A stretch of DNA of 56,663 bases, taken from the IMG/VR virus record IMGVR_UViG_3300032284_000958, positions 1 through 56,663 of that record; one strand, 5' to 3'. The stretch is from a virus. A program made the translations under genes and the position numbers. The notes under the pieces were generated by a model. It was not told the origin of the DNA. It saw nothing but the letters and a program-made list of their open reading frames with translations, and made no database searches. Below, piece by piece: positions 42,765 to 52,400 of the stretch; the first letter of the stretch is position 1, and each line of letters begins with the position of its first letter.

Positions 42765-42948
42765 CTTTTTTATCAGCAATCATAAATTGGTTATCTCCAA
42801 ATGATATTTTGGATTTTGGTTCTGGCGGTCGTATTTCTTGTTTAACTTCTGACATAGGTACGCAAGGAATTGTCATCTTAGCCAGTTCTATTTCAAACTC
42901 AGCCCACCATGCCTTGATTTCTTCTTCTGTTGGCGTATTCATATTCAT
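42757..42948 (-). CDS. Small peptide-coding gene in the radical-SAM operon
   Basis: 63 residues (MNMNTPTEEEIKAWWAEFEI onward). The ATG at 42948 overlaps the upstream gene by 50 nt; a second ATG at 42942 is possible. The first half is an acidic amphipathic helix, the second is Pro/Lys-rich with one Cys (MTIPCVPMSEVKQ) and ends FMIADKKDD. It might be a substrate peptide or a structural partner of the surrounding enzymes, but no precursor motif is recognised. Confidence 0.5.
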   Translation of the reverse strand: MNMNTPTEEEIKAWWAEFEIELAKMTIPCVPMSEVKQEIRPPEPKSKISFGDNQFMIADKKDD

Positions 42949-43759
42949 ATCTATCCAATAATTCGTCTGTTACAAAAGTTTTTTCTACATAATGTAATGG
43001 CATTCTTTGCTTATAATGTCCAATAGTAGGTATCATATCACTATGTAATTCAAATGGAACCGTTTGTGTCCAAGGGTATTGTCGTGATATGTCCTGCAAA
43101 TCATTTTTCATGTGAACAAACCCATCCATTGAAGTAGACAGTGGCAAATATAGTATTTGCACAGCTATCGCATATACTTCATCAGTGCGTGGAGTTTCAT
43201 ACCGACAATTAACAAGATAATGGTCACGATACCAATCCCAATCATCTATAATTGCACGAACAGTGTCATAGAATTGCTTAGTTCGCAGGTCATATGTAAA
43301 GTATGTCCACGCACTATAGATGTTTGGTAGAAACGTATCATCAAATATACGTCTCTGACTACGATTTGTTATTTCTTTATGATCATATGTATAAACCAGT
43401 TGGGTAAAATCCATAATCTTATGGGCCTTGTTCCACCAAGTAACAGCACAATCACCAGTAAACAACATGTCAGCTTCTGTTTTGATTGTTTGCTTATATG
43501 GACTTAGTGCAAATACCTGACATTCATTATGCATCTTGATTTTACTTGATGCAGCCATATCATTCTTTAATACAATAATATTGTCAAATACACTACGATG
43601 CTTATCTGTGACCTGTTCGGCAGTTTCTTTATCAACGATAACACTAAATCTAGAAAAGTTTGTTTGTGTTATATTGCAACTTAATGCTTGCAAGTATGCC
43701 ATGCGTAAGTAATCAATTGTATCCGTATTCTGAGCGATGCAGACATATCCCCGTGTCAT
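42899..43759 (-). CDS. Glycosyltransferase-like protein
   Basis: 286 residues. QTIKTEADMLFTGDCAVTWW near 90-109 carries an acidic motif (EAD) of the type used by GT-A enzymes. The N-terminus YVCIAQNTDTIDYLRMAYLQ and later PNIYSAWTYFTYDLRT resemble the neighbouring GT gene. The two may be diverged duplicates. ATGA overlap with the upstream gene. Donor and acceptor unknown. Confidence 0.6.
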   Translation of the reverse strand: MTRGYVCIAQNTDTIDYLRMAYLQALSCNITQTNFSRFSVIVDKETAEQVTDKHRSVFDNIIVLKNDMAASSKIKMHNECQVFALSPYKQTIKTEADMLFTGDCAVTWWNKAHKIMDFTQLVYTYDHKEITNRSQRRIFDDTFLPNIYSAWTYFTYDLRTKQFYDTVRAIIDDWDWYRDHYLVNCRYETPRTDEVYAIAVQILYLPLSTSMDGFVHMKNDLQDISRQYPWTQTVPFELHSDMIPTIGHYKQRMPLHYVEKTFVTDELLDRYEYEYANRRRNQGMVG

Positions 43760-44523
43760 AGTTGATCCTTATTCATTAGATGTAAATCTACGCTTTGCAG
43801 TCGGTTCTTGTATGGATTATCACCATTATATTGATAGATGAGTTTATTACCATCCCACGAAATATATTTGATGCTGCTGTTGCAATTAATAATAGGATAG
43901 TTCTGCAGTGCATATGATTTCATACCGTACCCACCCGCAAGATGACAAGCAATGCTAAAAATATAATCATTGCGAACAGGTCTAGGGTAGAACTCATATA
44001 GACTAGCGTAGTAATCATAGTTTTCTTTGACTAGATTGGCGATATCGAATATGAGTTTAGTCTCATCACACTTGTTAAAGATCATAACGGTTGCCCAGCA
44101 TACTGGAATGTGCGTTTGTCCCAATCGTTCTACACCAACTTTTCCAGTAATTGGATTATATACTTCACTAGAAATAAGAAAATCAGCACCGCTATTAACA
44201 TGTGGTAGAAGTGCGTCACTGTTTAAAAAATAATCACAATCAATTAGCAGTGTTCTATCATATGGTGTAATGTTATAAATGTTTGTGCGGTTAAGATTGT
44301 ACCAATCTACAGATTTCCCAGCATTAGGACGACGACGGTTATTCTCTGGTCTGTCCTGTATTATAATGTTGTGGGTAGTATCGAATTGTTTATCAGTGAT
44401 AATACTAACAGGCAAGCCTAGATACTTTACAACACGATCAGCAGCTTCATTTGCTAAACGTGTATAACTAAAATCTTCGGTATCATATGCCGATATTAGA
44501 CAACCACTAGAGTTTGTTGGCAT
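43756..44523 (-). CDS. Glycosyltransferase-like protein with DxD motif
   Basis: 255 residues. TLLIDCDYFLN holds D95-C-D97, the DxD motif that binds a metal and nucleotide-sugar in GT-A enzymes. GCLISAYDTEDFSYTRLANE near the N-terminus, SEVYNPITGKVGVERLGQTH and VCWATVMIFN fit such a fold. It is second in the operon and overlaps the upstream gene by 17 nt and the next by 4 nt (ATGA). Confidence 0.7.
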   Translation of the reverse strand: MPTNSSGCLISAYDTEDFSYTRLANEAADRVVKYLGLPVSIITDKQFDTTHNIIIQDRPENNRRRPNAGKSVDWYNLNRTNIYNITPYDRTLLIDCDYFLNSDALLPHVNSGADFLISSEVYNPITGKVGVERLGQTHIPVCWATVMIFNKCDETKLIFDIANLVKENYDYYASLYEFYPRPVRNDYIFSIACHLAGGYGMKSYALQNYPIINCNSSIKYISWDGNKLIYQYNGDNPYKNRLQSVDLHLMNKDQL

Positions 44524-44827
44524 TTCTTATCTGTGCCTGACTTTCGTATTCCTGCTGCCATTCATTCATAACTTCATAATATCGCATCTTGGCAATCTTG
44601 AGTAATTCACTAGCTACAATTTGTACAGGAACGCTATAATCATCTAGTATATAGATGGTATCTTCACCCCAAACTTGTAGAAATGACAGTAATTCACGTG
44701 TAATTGTAAATGCTCCACCAGCATGGCTGACAACCATACGGGAACTCATAGCAACAGCAATGTTTTTCTTAGCTAATTCACGGTCATATGCAGCACGTGC
44801 AGCATCTCGTAATTGTTCTGAAATCAT
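44507..44827 (-). CDS. First gene of the radical-SAM/glycosyltransferase operon
   Basis: 106 residues, MISEQLRDAARAAYDRELAK onward, with AFTITRELLSFLQVWGEDTI and a helical C-terminus (KIAKMRYYEVMNEWQQEYES). Unknown function; possibly a small regulatory or adaptor protein. The start is only 6 nt after the -10 box of its promoter, so it would be translated from a leaderless mRNA. No Shine-Dalgarno is visible. Confidence 0.6.
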   Translation of the reverse strand: MISEQLRDAARAAYDRELAKKNIAVAMSSRMVVSHAGGAFTITRELLSFLQVWGEDTIYILDDYSVPVQIVASELLKIAKMRYYEVMNEWQQEYESQAQIRNANKL

Positions 44828-44833
44828 ACGGTA

Positions 44834-44862
44834 ATTATAACAGATATATTATGTGCTGTCAA
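44834..44862 (-). promoter_or_regulatory. Perfect consensus sigma70-like promoter, leaderless position
   Basis: On the minus strand TTGACA (44862-44857), 17 nt, TATAAT (44839-44834): both boxes and the spacing are the exact consensus. Six nt follow before ATG 44827. It would drive the whole 12-gene operon to 32497, whose genes have no other clear promoter. Confidence 0.85.
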
Positions 44863-45777
44863 TTATACTTGCGTATCAACAGTATTAACTGTTGTTATAG
44901 CACCCCAACTGTTTGACAAATAGGTCGTTTCTGGGTAATATATTATAGCTGCTGCACTTATTGAACCAATGATAGTATCATCGAATGTATCAGTAGCATT
45001 ATCAGTCAAAATTAAACTGAGTGTGATAATATTACCTCTATCGCCATTTGCACCTTGTGGTCCGTTACTGCTCAATTGAATAACAGCAGTGTTCAGTGTG
45101 TAGTCAGCTAAACTAGGGTTGTCTGCTAAACTTAACCAAGTTGTTGGTGTGGTTGTTAAATTGTAATAACCGCTTGTGCTAAGATATATTGATCTTTGAT
45201 ACCCTGTTCCATAATGACTAGAGGTTCTTGCACCAACATCCCAGTTATTAAATCCAGAAGTTAAAAAACTATTCCAGTATGTACTTTTAGTAGTTCCACT
45301 TAACGAGGTTCCAGTAAGATTTAAGTTTATGCGACCACCACTATTAAAGAAGTATCGTGCTGCATCTCCACTACTAAAAGTAAATGTCCACGTTTTTGTA
45401 GCAGTTGAAGACCACGTTGTAGAGTTAACTGCTGTATTGGCGGTAACCAGTGGCTGAGTTGCATAATATACTAATCTGTTAGTTTGCAAACTAGCAATAG
45501 CCGTATCAACCGTGCTCAGATAGGTGATAGTGGTACCAAAAGTAGGAGATGTTGGAATACCTGCTGTGCTATTAATTTGATGCTGTTGAATAGTCTGCAA
45601 TTTAGAGATTAGGGTTGCCCACTGAGTTGCAGTTACTATATCGCCTACGTTATTTGTAGAAATAGTAGTTTGGCCGTATCCAGTATCGCCAGAACCAGTG
45701 CCCAACAGTGTGTTGACACTGTTGACACGAAAGTTATAATCTGTTACTTGGATTAATCCGCCACTAGAATACGTCAT
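44863..45777 (-). CDS. Virion structural protein, fibre-like
   Basis: 304 residues, Ser/Thr/Gly/Asn-rich and without charged clusters. It starts MTYSSGGLIQVTDYNFRVNS and continues with NTLLGTGSGDTGYGQTTIST, then many beta-strand-like repeats (YYNLTTTPTTWLSLAD). This pattern is that of a tail or virion protein in T4-like phages. It begins 24 nt after the preceding gene in transcription order, which holds a GATAAATA motif, so it is probably late-expressed. Stop lies at the edge of the strong promoter for the radical-SAM operon. Confidence 0.7.
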   Translation of the reverse strand: MTYSSGGLIQVTDYNFRVNSVNTLLGTGSGDTGYGQTTISTNNVGDIVTATQWATLISKLQTIQQHQINSTAGIPTSPTFGTTITYLSTVDTAIASLQTNRLVYYATQPLVTANTAVNSTTWSSTATKTWTFTFSSGDAARYFFNSGGRINLNLTGTSLSGTTKSTYWNSFLTSGFNNWDVGARTSSHYGTGYQRSIYLSTSGYYNLTTTPTTWLSLADNPSLADYTLNTAVIQLSSNGPQGANGDRGNIITLSLILTDNATDTFDDTIIGSISAAAIIYYPETTYLSNSWGAITTVNTVDTQV

Positions 45778-45798
45778 TTAATATAAAATCCCACAGAA

Positions 45799-45806
45799 TA
45801 TTTATC
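45799..45806 (-). promoter_or_regulatory. Late-promoter-like motif GATAAATA
   Basis: GATAAATA on the minus strand, 21 nt before ATG 45777; it overlaps the stop of the preceding gene. Confidence 0.45.
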
Positions 45807-46200
45807 GTATTCCAACAGCCACTTCAATAAGTTGAACACTGTCATCTTCTATATCAAACATTGCTTTTCCAACTATGCAACCGTGAACAAACTTTTTTGG
45901 ATCAAGTTTCTGTCCTATACCTGGTTGATCGCTTGTAACAACACAATCACCTTTGGTAATTGGTCCTTTTACTTGGCAATTAACTCTACCAACAACAGCA
46001 AATGTTGAACATGGAAACCATCCAAAATTAGTAAGAGTTAATTCAGCATCGATATTTGGGTCAATTGCTATACCAGCAACTCGTGGATCGTGTGATGTTT
46101 TACTAATTTCAACATCACGACTTCCACCAAAAACTATAATATTGCCTGGAGATACATTGTCTCCATCAACTGTGTAGAAAGCAACAGATAAACTTGACAT
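45802..46200 (-). CDS. Stand-alone tail-fibre C-terminal domain protein
   Basis: 132 residues from ATG 46200, after AAGGA; a longer in-frame start would run into the tail-fibre gene at 46217. GNIIVFGGSRDVEISKTSHD, PRVAGIAI, GRVNCQVKGPITKGDCVVTS and GCIVGKAMFDIEDD align by eye with the end of the 1465-residue tail fibre (VVIFGGAAEITTTD, GRVPCYVRGPVYKGQLLVTS, GCIIGKSLLDIN). It appears to be a free form of that domain, possibly an assembly or tip protein. Confidence 0.7.
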   Translation of the reverse strand: MSSLSVAFYTVDGDNVSPGNIIVFGGSRDVEISKTSHDPRVAGIAIDPNIDAELTLTNFGWFPCSTFAVVGRVNCQVKGPITKGDCVVTSDQPGIGQKLDPKKFVHGCIVGKAMFDIEDDSVQLIEVAVGIR

Positions 46201-46216
46201 ATTTTTTTCCTTTTTA

Positions 46217-48097
46217 TTATGGACCAGCATACTGCAGTGTTGGATAGTAACGTGATAGGAAATCACCCAGTAAGAATAATACGTTTCCACTACCATTACT
46301 ATTATTGTGAACTATTTGAACAGTATTCAACCCTACCACAAAGTTCCAAGTAACTACACCTGACACTGGAGTAATGGCAACTCCATTGAGATAATAATAT
46401 GTACCATCGTCGCTATACATTATATATTGAGTAGCGGCGGTTGCTGAAGTAGCATAAATCTTCATTTCAAATAAATGGGAATACCCATTAGGCATATTAA
46501 ACTGGATATCTCCCAAAGAAATATACGTTCCCTGATAAGATTTAGTAAAGGCAGTCGGAGTTGTTCTACTATAACTAGTAACATCATACCACCAAATATA
46601 ACGTGGAGTTGATGTATTTGTATATCTTGCCCACGATGCAGTAGTTCCGTTTGTTACTAAAACATTTCCACCATAATTAGTTTGAGATGGTAGGCCAGTA
46701 GGGGCCGTTGTTTGTACACTATTATCGGCAAATTGAATACCAGTTCCAGCAATCTTAATAGAGTTTGTTTTAATAGTACCTACTGTATTAAAATTACTTG
46801 CATTTACGTTGCCAGTAACACTGAATGTAGTGTTATCAAATGTAACTTTGCTATTACCAGCAACAGCACTTGTTCCAGTATAGATTGGAAGTTGACCCGC
46901 TTGTCCAGTATTATTGAGTGGACTAGTAGCTGCGTCTACCCATGATAGATTTCCTGCACCATCTGTTGTGATGTATTGACCGTTTGCTCCACCAGTAATC
47001 TTTACGTTAGTAATACTACCCAAACTCGTAGTTCCACTAACAGTTAATCCAGTAAGAGTTCCAACGCTAGTGATATTAGTTTGAATTGCACTACTAGCAT
47101 TTAGTGTTCCCCAAATAGTAGCGCCACTATTACCAATCATTCCTGCATTAACGGTTGGAGATACGAGAGCAGTTGTTCCAGTGATATTAGTTGCACGTAA
47201 TGCACCTGTAAATGTACTGAGAGCACCAACCGTAAGAGTTGAACCGATACTAGTTATATTAGGCTGAGATGCTGCACTAACCGTAGCTGCATATCCACTA
47301 ATACTTCCTGCAATAGGATTAGTAACAGTTAATGTATTAAGTGTTCCTAAACTTGTAATATTTGGCTGTGAAGGATTGCTTACTGCTCTTGCATAACCCA
47401 ATATGTTTGCATTTATATCGGAACTAACACTTAACTGGCTCAACGTTCCAACACTGGTGACATAAGGTTGAGCGTTTGTAGTTAGTGTGCCGTTAATCAA
47501 AATACCAGCAGCAGTATAAATTGCAGCGTTAACATTGTAACCTGGATTAACTGTGGGGAATCCAGTTATGGCAGTCTGTGGAGTAAACTGTGCATCTTTA
47601 CTTACAATACCAACTAACACACCACCGACCCATAATTTAAGAACAGTGTGTGGACTGCTTGTATTGTCTACAATAGTATCAGCAAGCGCAGCAGTTAGCT
47701 GCTGGGATGATGTATACGATGGTCCAATTAACAGCCAAGCACCGCCTGTATAGATATACAGTTGACTTGTTGAAGTATTATACCACAGGTCTCCTTGGCT
47801 AGAACCAATCGGTGCGCTACTGTTAGAAATCAATCCAGAAATATTTTTAAAAGATGCACCATTATATATTTTTAATGCATTGTGTAGTGTATCATACCAA
47901 AGTTGACCAATAACAGCACTAGATGGTTGGTTATCACCTGCCCAACTTTGCATCAAGTTTACTAAGTCTTGTGCAATATACGCACCATAATTTGGATAAT
48001 TTCTACCAACAAGCGTTAAGCTAGTTGATGTATCATTTTTGGTTCCATCATTAATGACAATAGTGGGATTTTTTGCTACATTGATATTATAAGACAT
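46217..48097 (-). CDS. Tail fibre protein
   Basis: 626 residues. The N-terminal domain (TSLTLVGRNYPNYGAYIAQD, then IGQLWYDTLHNALKIYNG) is shared with the fibres at 49436, 53873 and 55856 and probably attaches them to the tail. The middle has about four repeats of QPxxTSxGTLxxLxVS type. The C-terminal ~150 residues (from YIWWYDVTSYSRTT to PTLQYAGP) form a different, beta-rich tip that likely binds the receptor. Start has GGTAGAACC before it and no strong ribosome site. Confidence 0.8.
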   Translation of the reverse strand: MSYNINVAKNPTIVINDGTKNDTSTSLTLVGRNYPNYGAYIAQDLVNLMQSWAGDNQPSSAVIGQLWYDTLHNALKIYNGASFKNISGLISNSSAPIGSSQGDLWYNTSTSQLYIYTGGAWLLIGPSYTSSQQLTAALADTIVDNTSSPHTVLKLWVGGVLVGIVSKDAQFTPQTAITGFPTVNPGYNVNAAIYTAAGILINGTLTTNAQPYVTSVGTLSQLSVSSDINANILGYARAVSNPSQPNITSLGTLNTLTVTNPIAGSISGYAATVSAASQPNITSIGSTLTVGALSTFTGALRATNITGTTALVSPTVNAGMIGNSGATIWGTLNASSAIQTNITSVGTLTGLTVSGTTSLGSITNVKITGGANGQYITTDGAGNLSWVDAATSPLNNTGQAGQLPIYTGTSAVAGNSKVTFDNTTFSVTGNVNASNFNTVGTIKTNSIKIAGTGIQFADNSVQTTAPTGLPSQTNYGGNVLVTNGTTASWARYTNTSTPRYIWWYDVTSYSRTTPTAFTKSYQGTYISLGDIQFNMPNGYSHLFEMKIYATSATAATQYIMYSDDGTYYYLNGVAITPVSGVVTWNFVVGLNTVQIVHNNSNGSGNVLFLLGDFLSRYYPTLQYAGP

Positions 48098-48121
48098 GGT
48101 TCTACCTGTTTACTGTTATAG

Positions 48122-48129
48122 TATTTATT
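48122..48129 (-). promoter_or_regulatory. Late-promoter-like motif AATAAATA
   Basis: AATAAATA on the minus strand, 24 nt before ATG 48097, in the 64-nt gap between fibre genes. Confidence 0.4.
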
Positions 48130-48161
48130 TGATTTGAACAGGTCAACCGTTACTAATAATA

Positions 48162-49436
48162 TTAAACGAATGATCCAACGTCTAATGATGGTATTCTGGT
48201 TAACTTATAATAACTTCCACGAGACGGAGTGATAGTTCCAGCACTACTTACTACACCAAAATAGAATGTTCCAGCAGTTGAAGCATTACTTTCAATCAAC
48301 GCATTTAGTCTATAAGAATGGTTAACAGCAGTTGTTAGAGAACCAGTAGCAGGTAAAGTAACTGTTACGCCGCTCTGGTTGATTATACCAGCAAACTGTG
48401 ATGTACCAACAGTGGAGATACCACCAACTGGTGAACCATTATACACTATGTTTACGTTCTGAGCACTTTGAGCAAAGTTTAACGAAAATGTAACTGTTCC
48501 TGCTGTAGTTTTAAGGAAGTCTAATACCGCTTCTAGTAGATAAACACTGTTTGATGCAAGTGTTGCATTTGATGCAGCACCAAAGAATGCGTTTGCACCT
48601 GGACCAATTGCGCCACCAGTGGCCTGTATTCTTTGCAGTTGATTAGTTTCAACATATCCACGACCAGAAGATGAATCGATAGTAGCATAATATGCAACAC
48701 CGTCGTATTCTACCGCACCACGTGTTGCAACTGTATTAAGTACACCGTTTATATCAAATGCTAGTGGGGTTTGTGTAGTGGTTCCTGCTCCAAGGCTTAA
48801 AAATGCTACAGGAGATACTTTACCAGCACCAATATTACCAGTAGTCGTCACTGTTCCTGTAGTAACTGTAGTAGCAGTAACACTGGCACCAGTGTTACCA
48901 ATGGTTCCAGCAAATAAAGTTGGTGCACTAATTGTTCCCTGTGCTGTAATAGTACTAGTGGTTGCTAATGTAGTTCCAGTAATAGTAGCACCAGTGATTG
49001 TAGCACCAGTATTGCCGATTGTACCAGCATAAACTGCAGTGCCACTGAAGTTGTTTGCAAACACCGAACCAGTGCTTACCAAACTTCCGTTTGCTTTATA
49101 GTATGTTATTGCAGATGTTCCAGCAAAAGACCCAGCATCATTAAACTGAAGCTGTGTGCTAGTGCCACCGATGGCATTGAGTGAACCACCATTTGGATAG
49201 AAATATGCTGGACTATATACAGCCGTTGTTACGTTTAGGTTGGCCTGTGCTTGAATGTTACCCTGTGAAATAATACCACCAGTACCAATTACAGTTAACT
49301 GAGAAGATATATTAACTGGTGGCTGTGTGCTACCAGCGGATACTTTTTCCCAAGCACCAATGTTGCTATAATAAATGTATTGCACACCATTGGTTGTAGT
49401 TGTTTGTAAATTGGTTGGACTACTTGGAAACGTCAT
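48162..49436 (-). CDS. Tail fibre protein, different N-terminus
   Basis: 424 residues. It lacks the shared N-terminal domain and starts MTFPSSPTNLQTTTTNGVQY. It has the TIGNTGA repeats (AVYAGTIGNTGATITGATIT, LFAGTIGNTGASVTA) of the large fibre and a distinct C-terminal domain (from FLSLGAGTTTQTPLAFDING to IPSLDVGSFV). Its start overlaps the last base of the large fibre's stop, so the two are probably co-translated parts of one fibre. Confidence 0.75.
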   Translation of the reverse strand: MTFPSSPTNLQTTTTNGVQYIYYSNIGAWEKVSAGSTQPPVNISSQLTVIGTGGIISQGNIQAQANLNVTTAVYSPAYFYPNGGSLNAIGGTSTQLQFNDAGSFAGTSAITYYKANGSLVSTGSVFANNFSGTAVYAGTIGNTGATITGATITGTTLATTSTITAQGTISAPTLFAGTIGNTGASVTATTVTTGTVTTTGNIGAGKVSPVAFLSLGAGTTTQTPLAFDINGVLNTVATRGAVEYDGVAYYATIDSSSGRGYVETNQLQRIQATGGAIGPGANAFFGAASNATLASNSVYLLEAVLDFLKTTAGTVTFSLNFAQSAQNVNIVYNGSPVGGISTVGTSQFAGIINQSGVTVTLPATGSLTTAVNHSYRLNALIESNASTAGTFYFGVVSSAGTITPSRGSYYKLTRIPSLDVGSFV

Positions 49437-52400
49437 TAATATCTTCCTACTGCTATTTCAATAAGCACTATATCTGAACTATTTATATCGAGTAAACTCT
49501 TACCAATAATACATCCTGGTCTCCAACGTGACTCATCTAGTGCAATTGCAACGCCACGTTCTTCACTAGTTACTAACAGTTGGCCTTTGTAAACTGGTCC
49601 ACGAACATAACAAGGAACACGCCCTGTCATTGCTATTGGATAACCATTTTCTAAACCATCATTCATTAAGTATGCAGGATTTGTAGAAACAACACCTGCA
49701 ACACGATTATCAGCATAAACATCTGTTGTTGTTATTTCAGCGGCCCCGCCAAATATAACAACTTGTCCTTGATTTAGATCAACATCACTTGTATATTTTT
49801 CTGCCAAGTCGGCGTACTTTGCAGTGGTTGATGTTCCAACAAACGTAGTTCCATAAACTGTATTCCAGTAATTTACTGAAGAACCTAAGTTATATGACGT
49901 ATTAGCTGTTGGTGTTATAGAACCAGTTGACGATATAATACCAGCATTTAGAACGTTAATTGTAGCTGTTGTTGCACCTAAGTTACCAAACGTATTTGGT
50001 GAACTTGTAATATCTACCCAGAAGGATGAGTTTGTATCACTAACTCGCATGAATAGAATATCGGTGTTACCCTGATACCAAGTGTCACCCAATATTGGAT
50101 TTGTCGGAGCAACATTAGCTGCTGTAAACTTCATACCATTGCTATATGCATTACCATTTGGCCAGAATACACCATTTGTCGTAATGACGTTACCAGTAGC
50201 AGCAATTCCACTGAGATTTAAGTTAGCACCAACAAACTGTGCTCCTGTATTACCAATGGTTCCTGCATACAATGCACTACCAGTATGCACGTTGCCATTA
50301 ATTGCACTGGCTGTGTTGCCAATTGTCGTGGCATACATACTAATCGCATTAATTGTTCCACTAACATTGAGACCTGTCAGTGTTCCAACGCTTGTTACGT
50401 TAGGCTGTTGAGCAGTTGTGAGGAAACCTGTTACTAGTGTTCCAAGATTGCCGATGTTTCCAGCATATACTGCACTTGCTGTTACAAGATTTCCGTTAAT
50501 CGCACTTGCAGTATTACCAATAGTCGTACCAAGTATTGATGTACCGTTAATAGTTTGTCCATTGATACTATTACCCAAGGTTAGTGCACCGCTAACTGAC
50601 AGTGAAGAAAGTGTACCGACACTTGTAATATTAGTTTGAGCAGCGGTGGACAATGTTCCAGTTAGAACTGTATTAGTATTACCAATAGTTCCAGCATAAA
50701 CTGCACTTACTGTTACAAGATTTGCGTTAATTGCACTTGCTGTATTGCCGATTGTTGTAGCATACATATTCTGTGCATTGAGAGTAGTCGCATTAACAGT
50801 AGGAACGTTAATTGTAGTTGCATTAATAGTAGTAAACGCACCAGTTGATGGAGTTCCATTACCAATTGGAGTATTTTGAATACTACCAGCATACAATGTG
50901 CGAGCAACTCCAAGACCGCCAGAGATGGTTAATGCACCATTCGTTGTACTTGAGCTATCGAACGCATTAGCAACTATTAAATTGCCAAGTTTTAACGTAT
51001 CTAGAATTGTGTAAGCATTTGCTAGGTCAACAGTACTAGTAGGTTCACTACGAATGTTACTGAATAGATACCAAGCATTGTCAACGTGGTTTCTTACGAG
51101 ACCAGTATGTCCATAACCTTGAACTGCATCATATTTGCTTGAATAGAAACCTATTTCATAAGAATATGATGAGAAATTATTTGCCTGTAGATAAACAAGT
51201 GGAGCATTAACATCAAGCTGACCAAATGTTATCGTGTTGAGGTTTGCAACATACAGATTACCACGAATGTAGCTGTCACCAGCCGCATAGAATCCACCGC
51301 CGATTTGCAGTGCACCACTACCACTACCATAGCTGTTTGCAGTTCCGTTGACTTTAACAACACCAGTAGCATCTGCTTTGGCTAAGTTAATAGTTGTTGC
51401 TGCACCACCGATATTAAGCGTAGTTGCATTAATATTGAATACACTTGCAGTTGTCTGATCTGTTGTAACAGTAGCATTTGAACCAAGTGATAGACCACCA
51501 GTTGTTAAAATACTACCAGTAACACCAAGATTACTGCTTACATAAGCATTGCTAAACGCAGCAACGTTAGGAACGTTTGCACCGATCACACCAGTATGAT
51601 AGCCAATGTGCTGACCACCATTGTATGTGGTAACGTTTGGAAGAAGCACTGCACTAGCAATCGTTACTGTGCCGTTTGCAGCACCCATATTGATACTTGC
51701 AGACTGACCAAGATTAATTGTTGTAGCAACAGTATTAAACAGTGTCTGTGTGGCTTGACTACCGACTATAGTAGGATTACTAATATTTGCGATACCACTT
51801 GTTGCACCTAAGTTGAGTGCAGTAGCAGCACCAAAAGCATTTATAGTAGTTGGTGTTGCAAATAGAGTACCAGTAGTTTGGTCTGTTGTAATATAACCAT
51901 TACCAAGTAGGTTTAATCCTGTTCCAACATTTAGTGCACCGCCAATACCAACACCGCCAGCAACAACTAAAGCACCAGTAGTTTTACTAGTACTAGTAGT
52001 AGCACTATTGCTTACAAGATTTCCACTTGTTTTATTATATTGAACATATGTAGCACCTTGGAAGTTACTTCCATCGTTAAACTGCACCATACTATTACCA
52101 CCACCAGAAGGTGTAGTAATTGTTTGACCGTTACTGAACAGATAATAGTTACTGTAGTATGCATTTGCATTAACATTACCAGAAACACCAAGGCCACCGT
52201 TTATTTGTAGTGCACCTGTTGATGTGTTAGTACTGTTGATTGCACTATTCATACCAATAGCATTGTTGGCATAATAATATAGAGAAGTAGCACCAGCAAA
52301 CGTTGCGTCTGCTGCTCTGTATTGTACAGAATATGCTATACCACCAGGCGATCCGATATTAGCAACGTTTGCAATGTTGGCAACAATCGCACCAAACACT

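Noticed and set aside
48778-50639. Plus-strand frames with repeated Pro/Val units (for example PVLPMVPA)
   Set aside because: They are the antisense reading of the TIGNTGA repeats in the fibre genes and have no start signal or domain.
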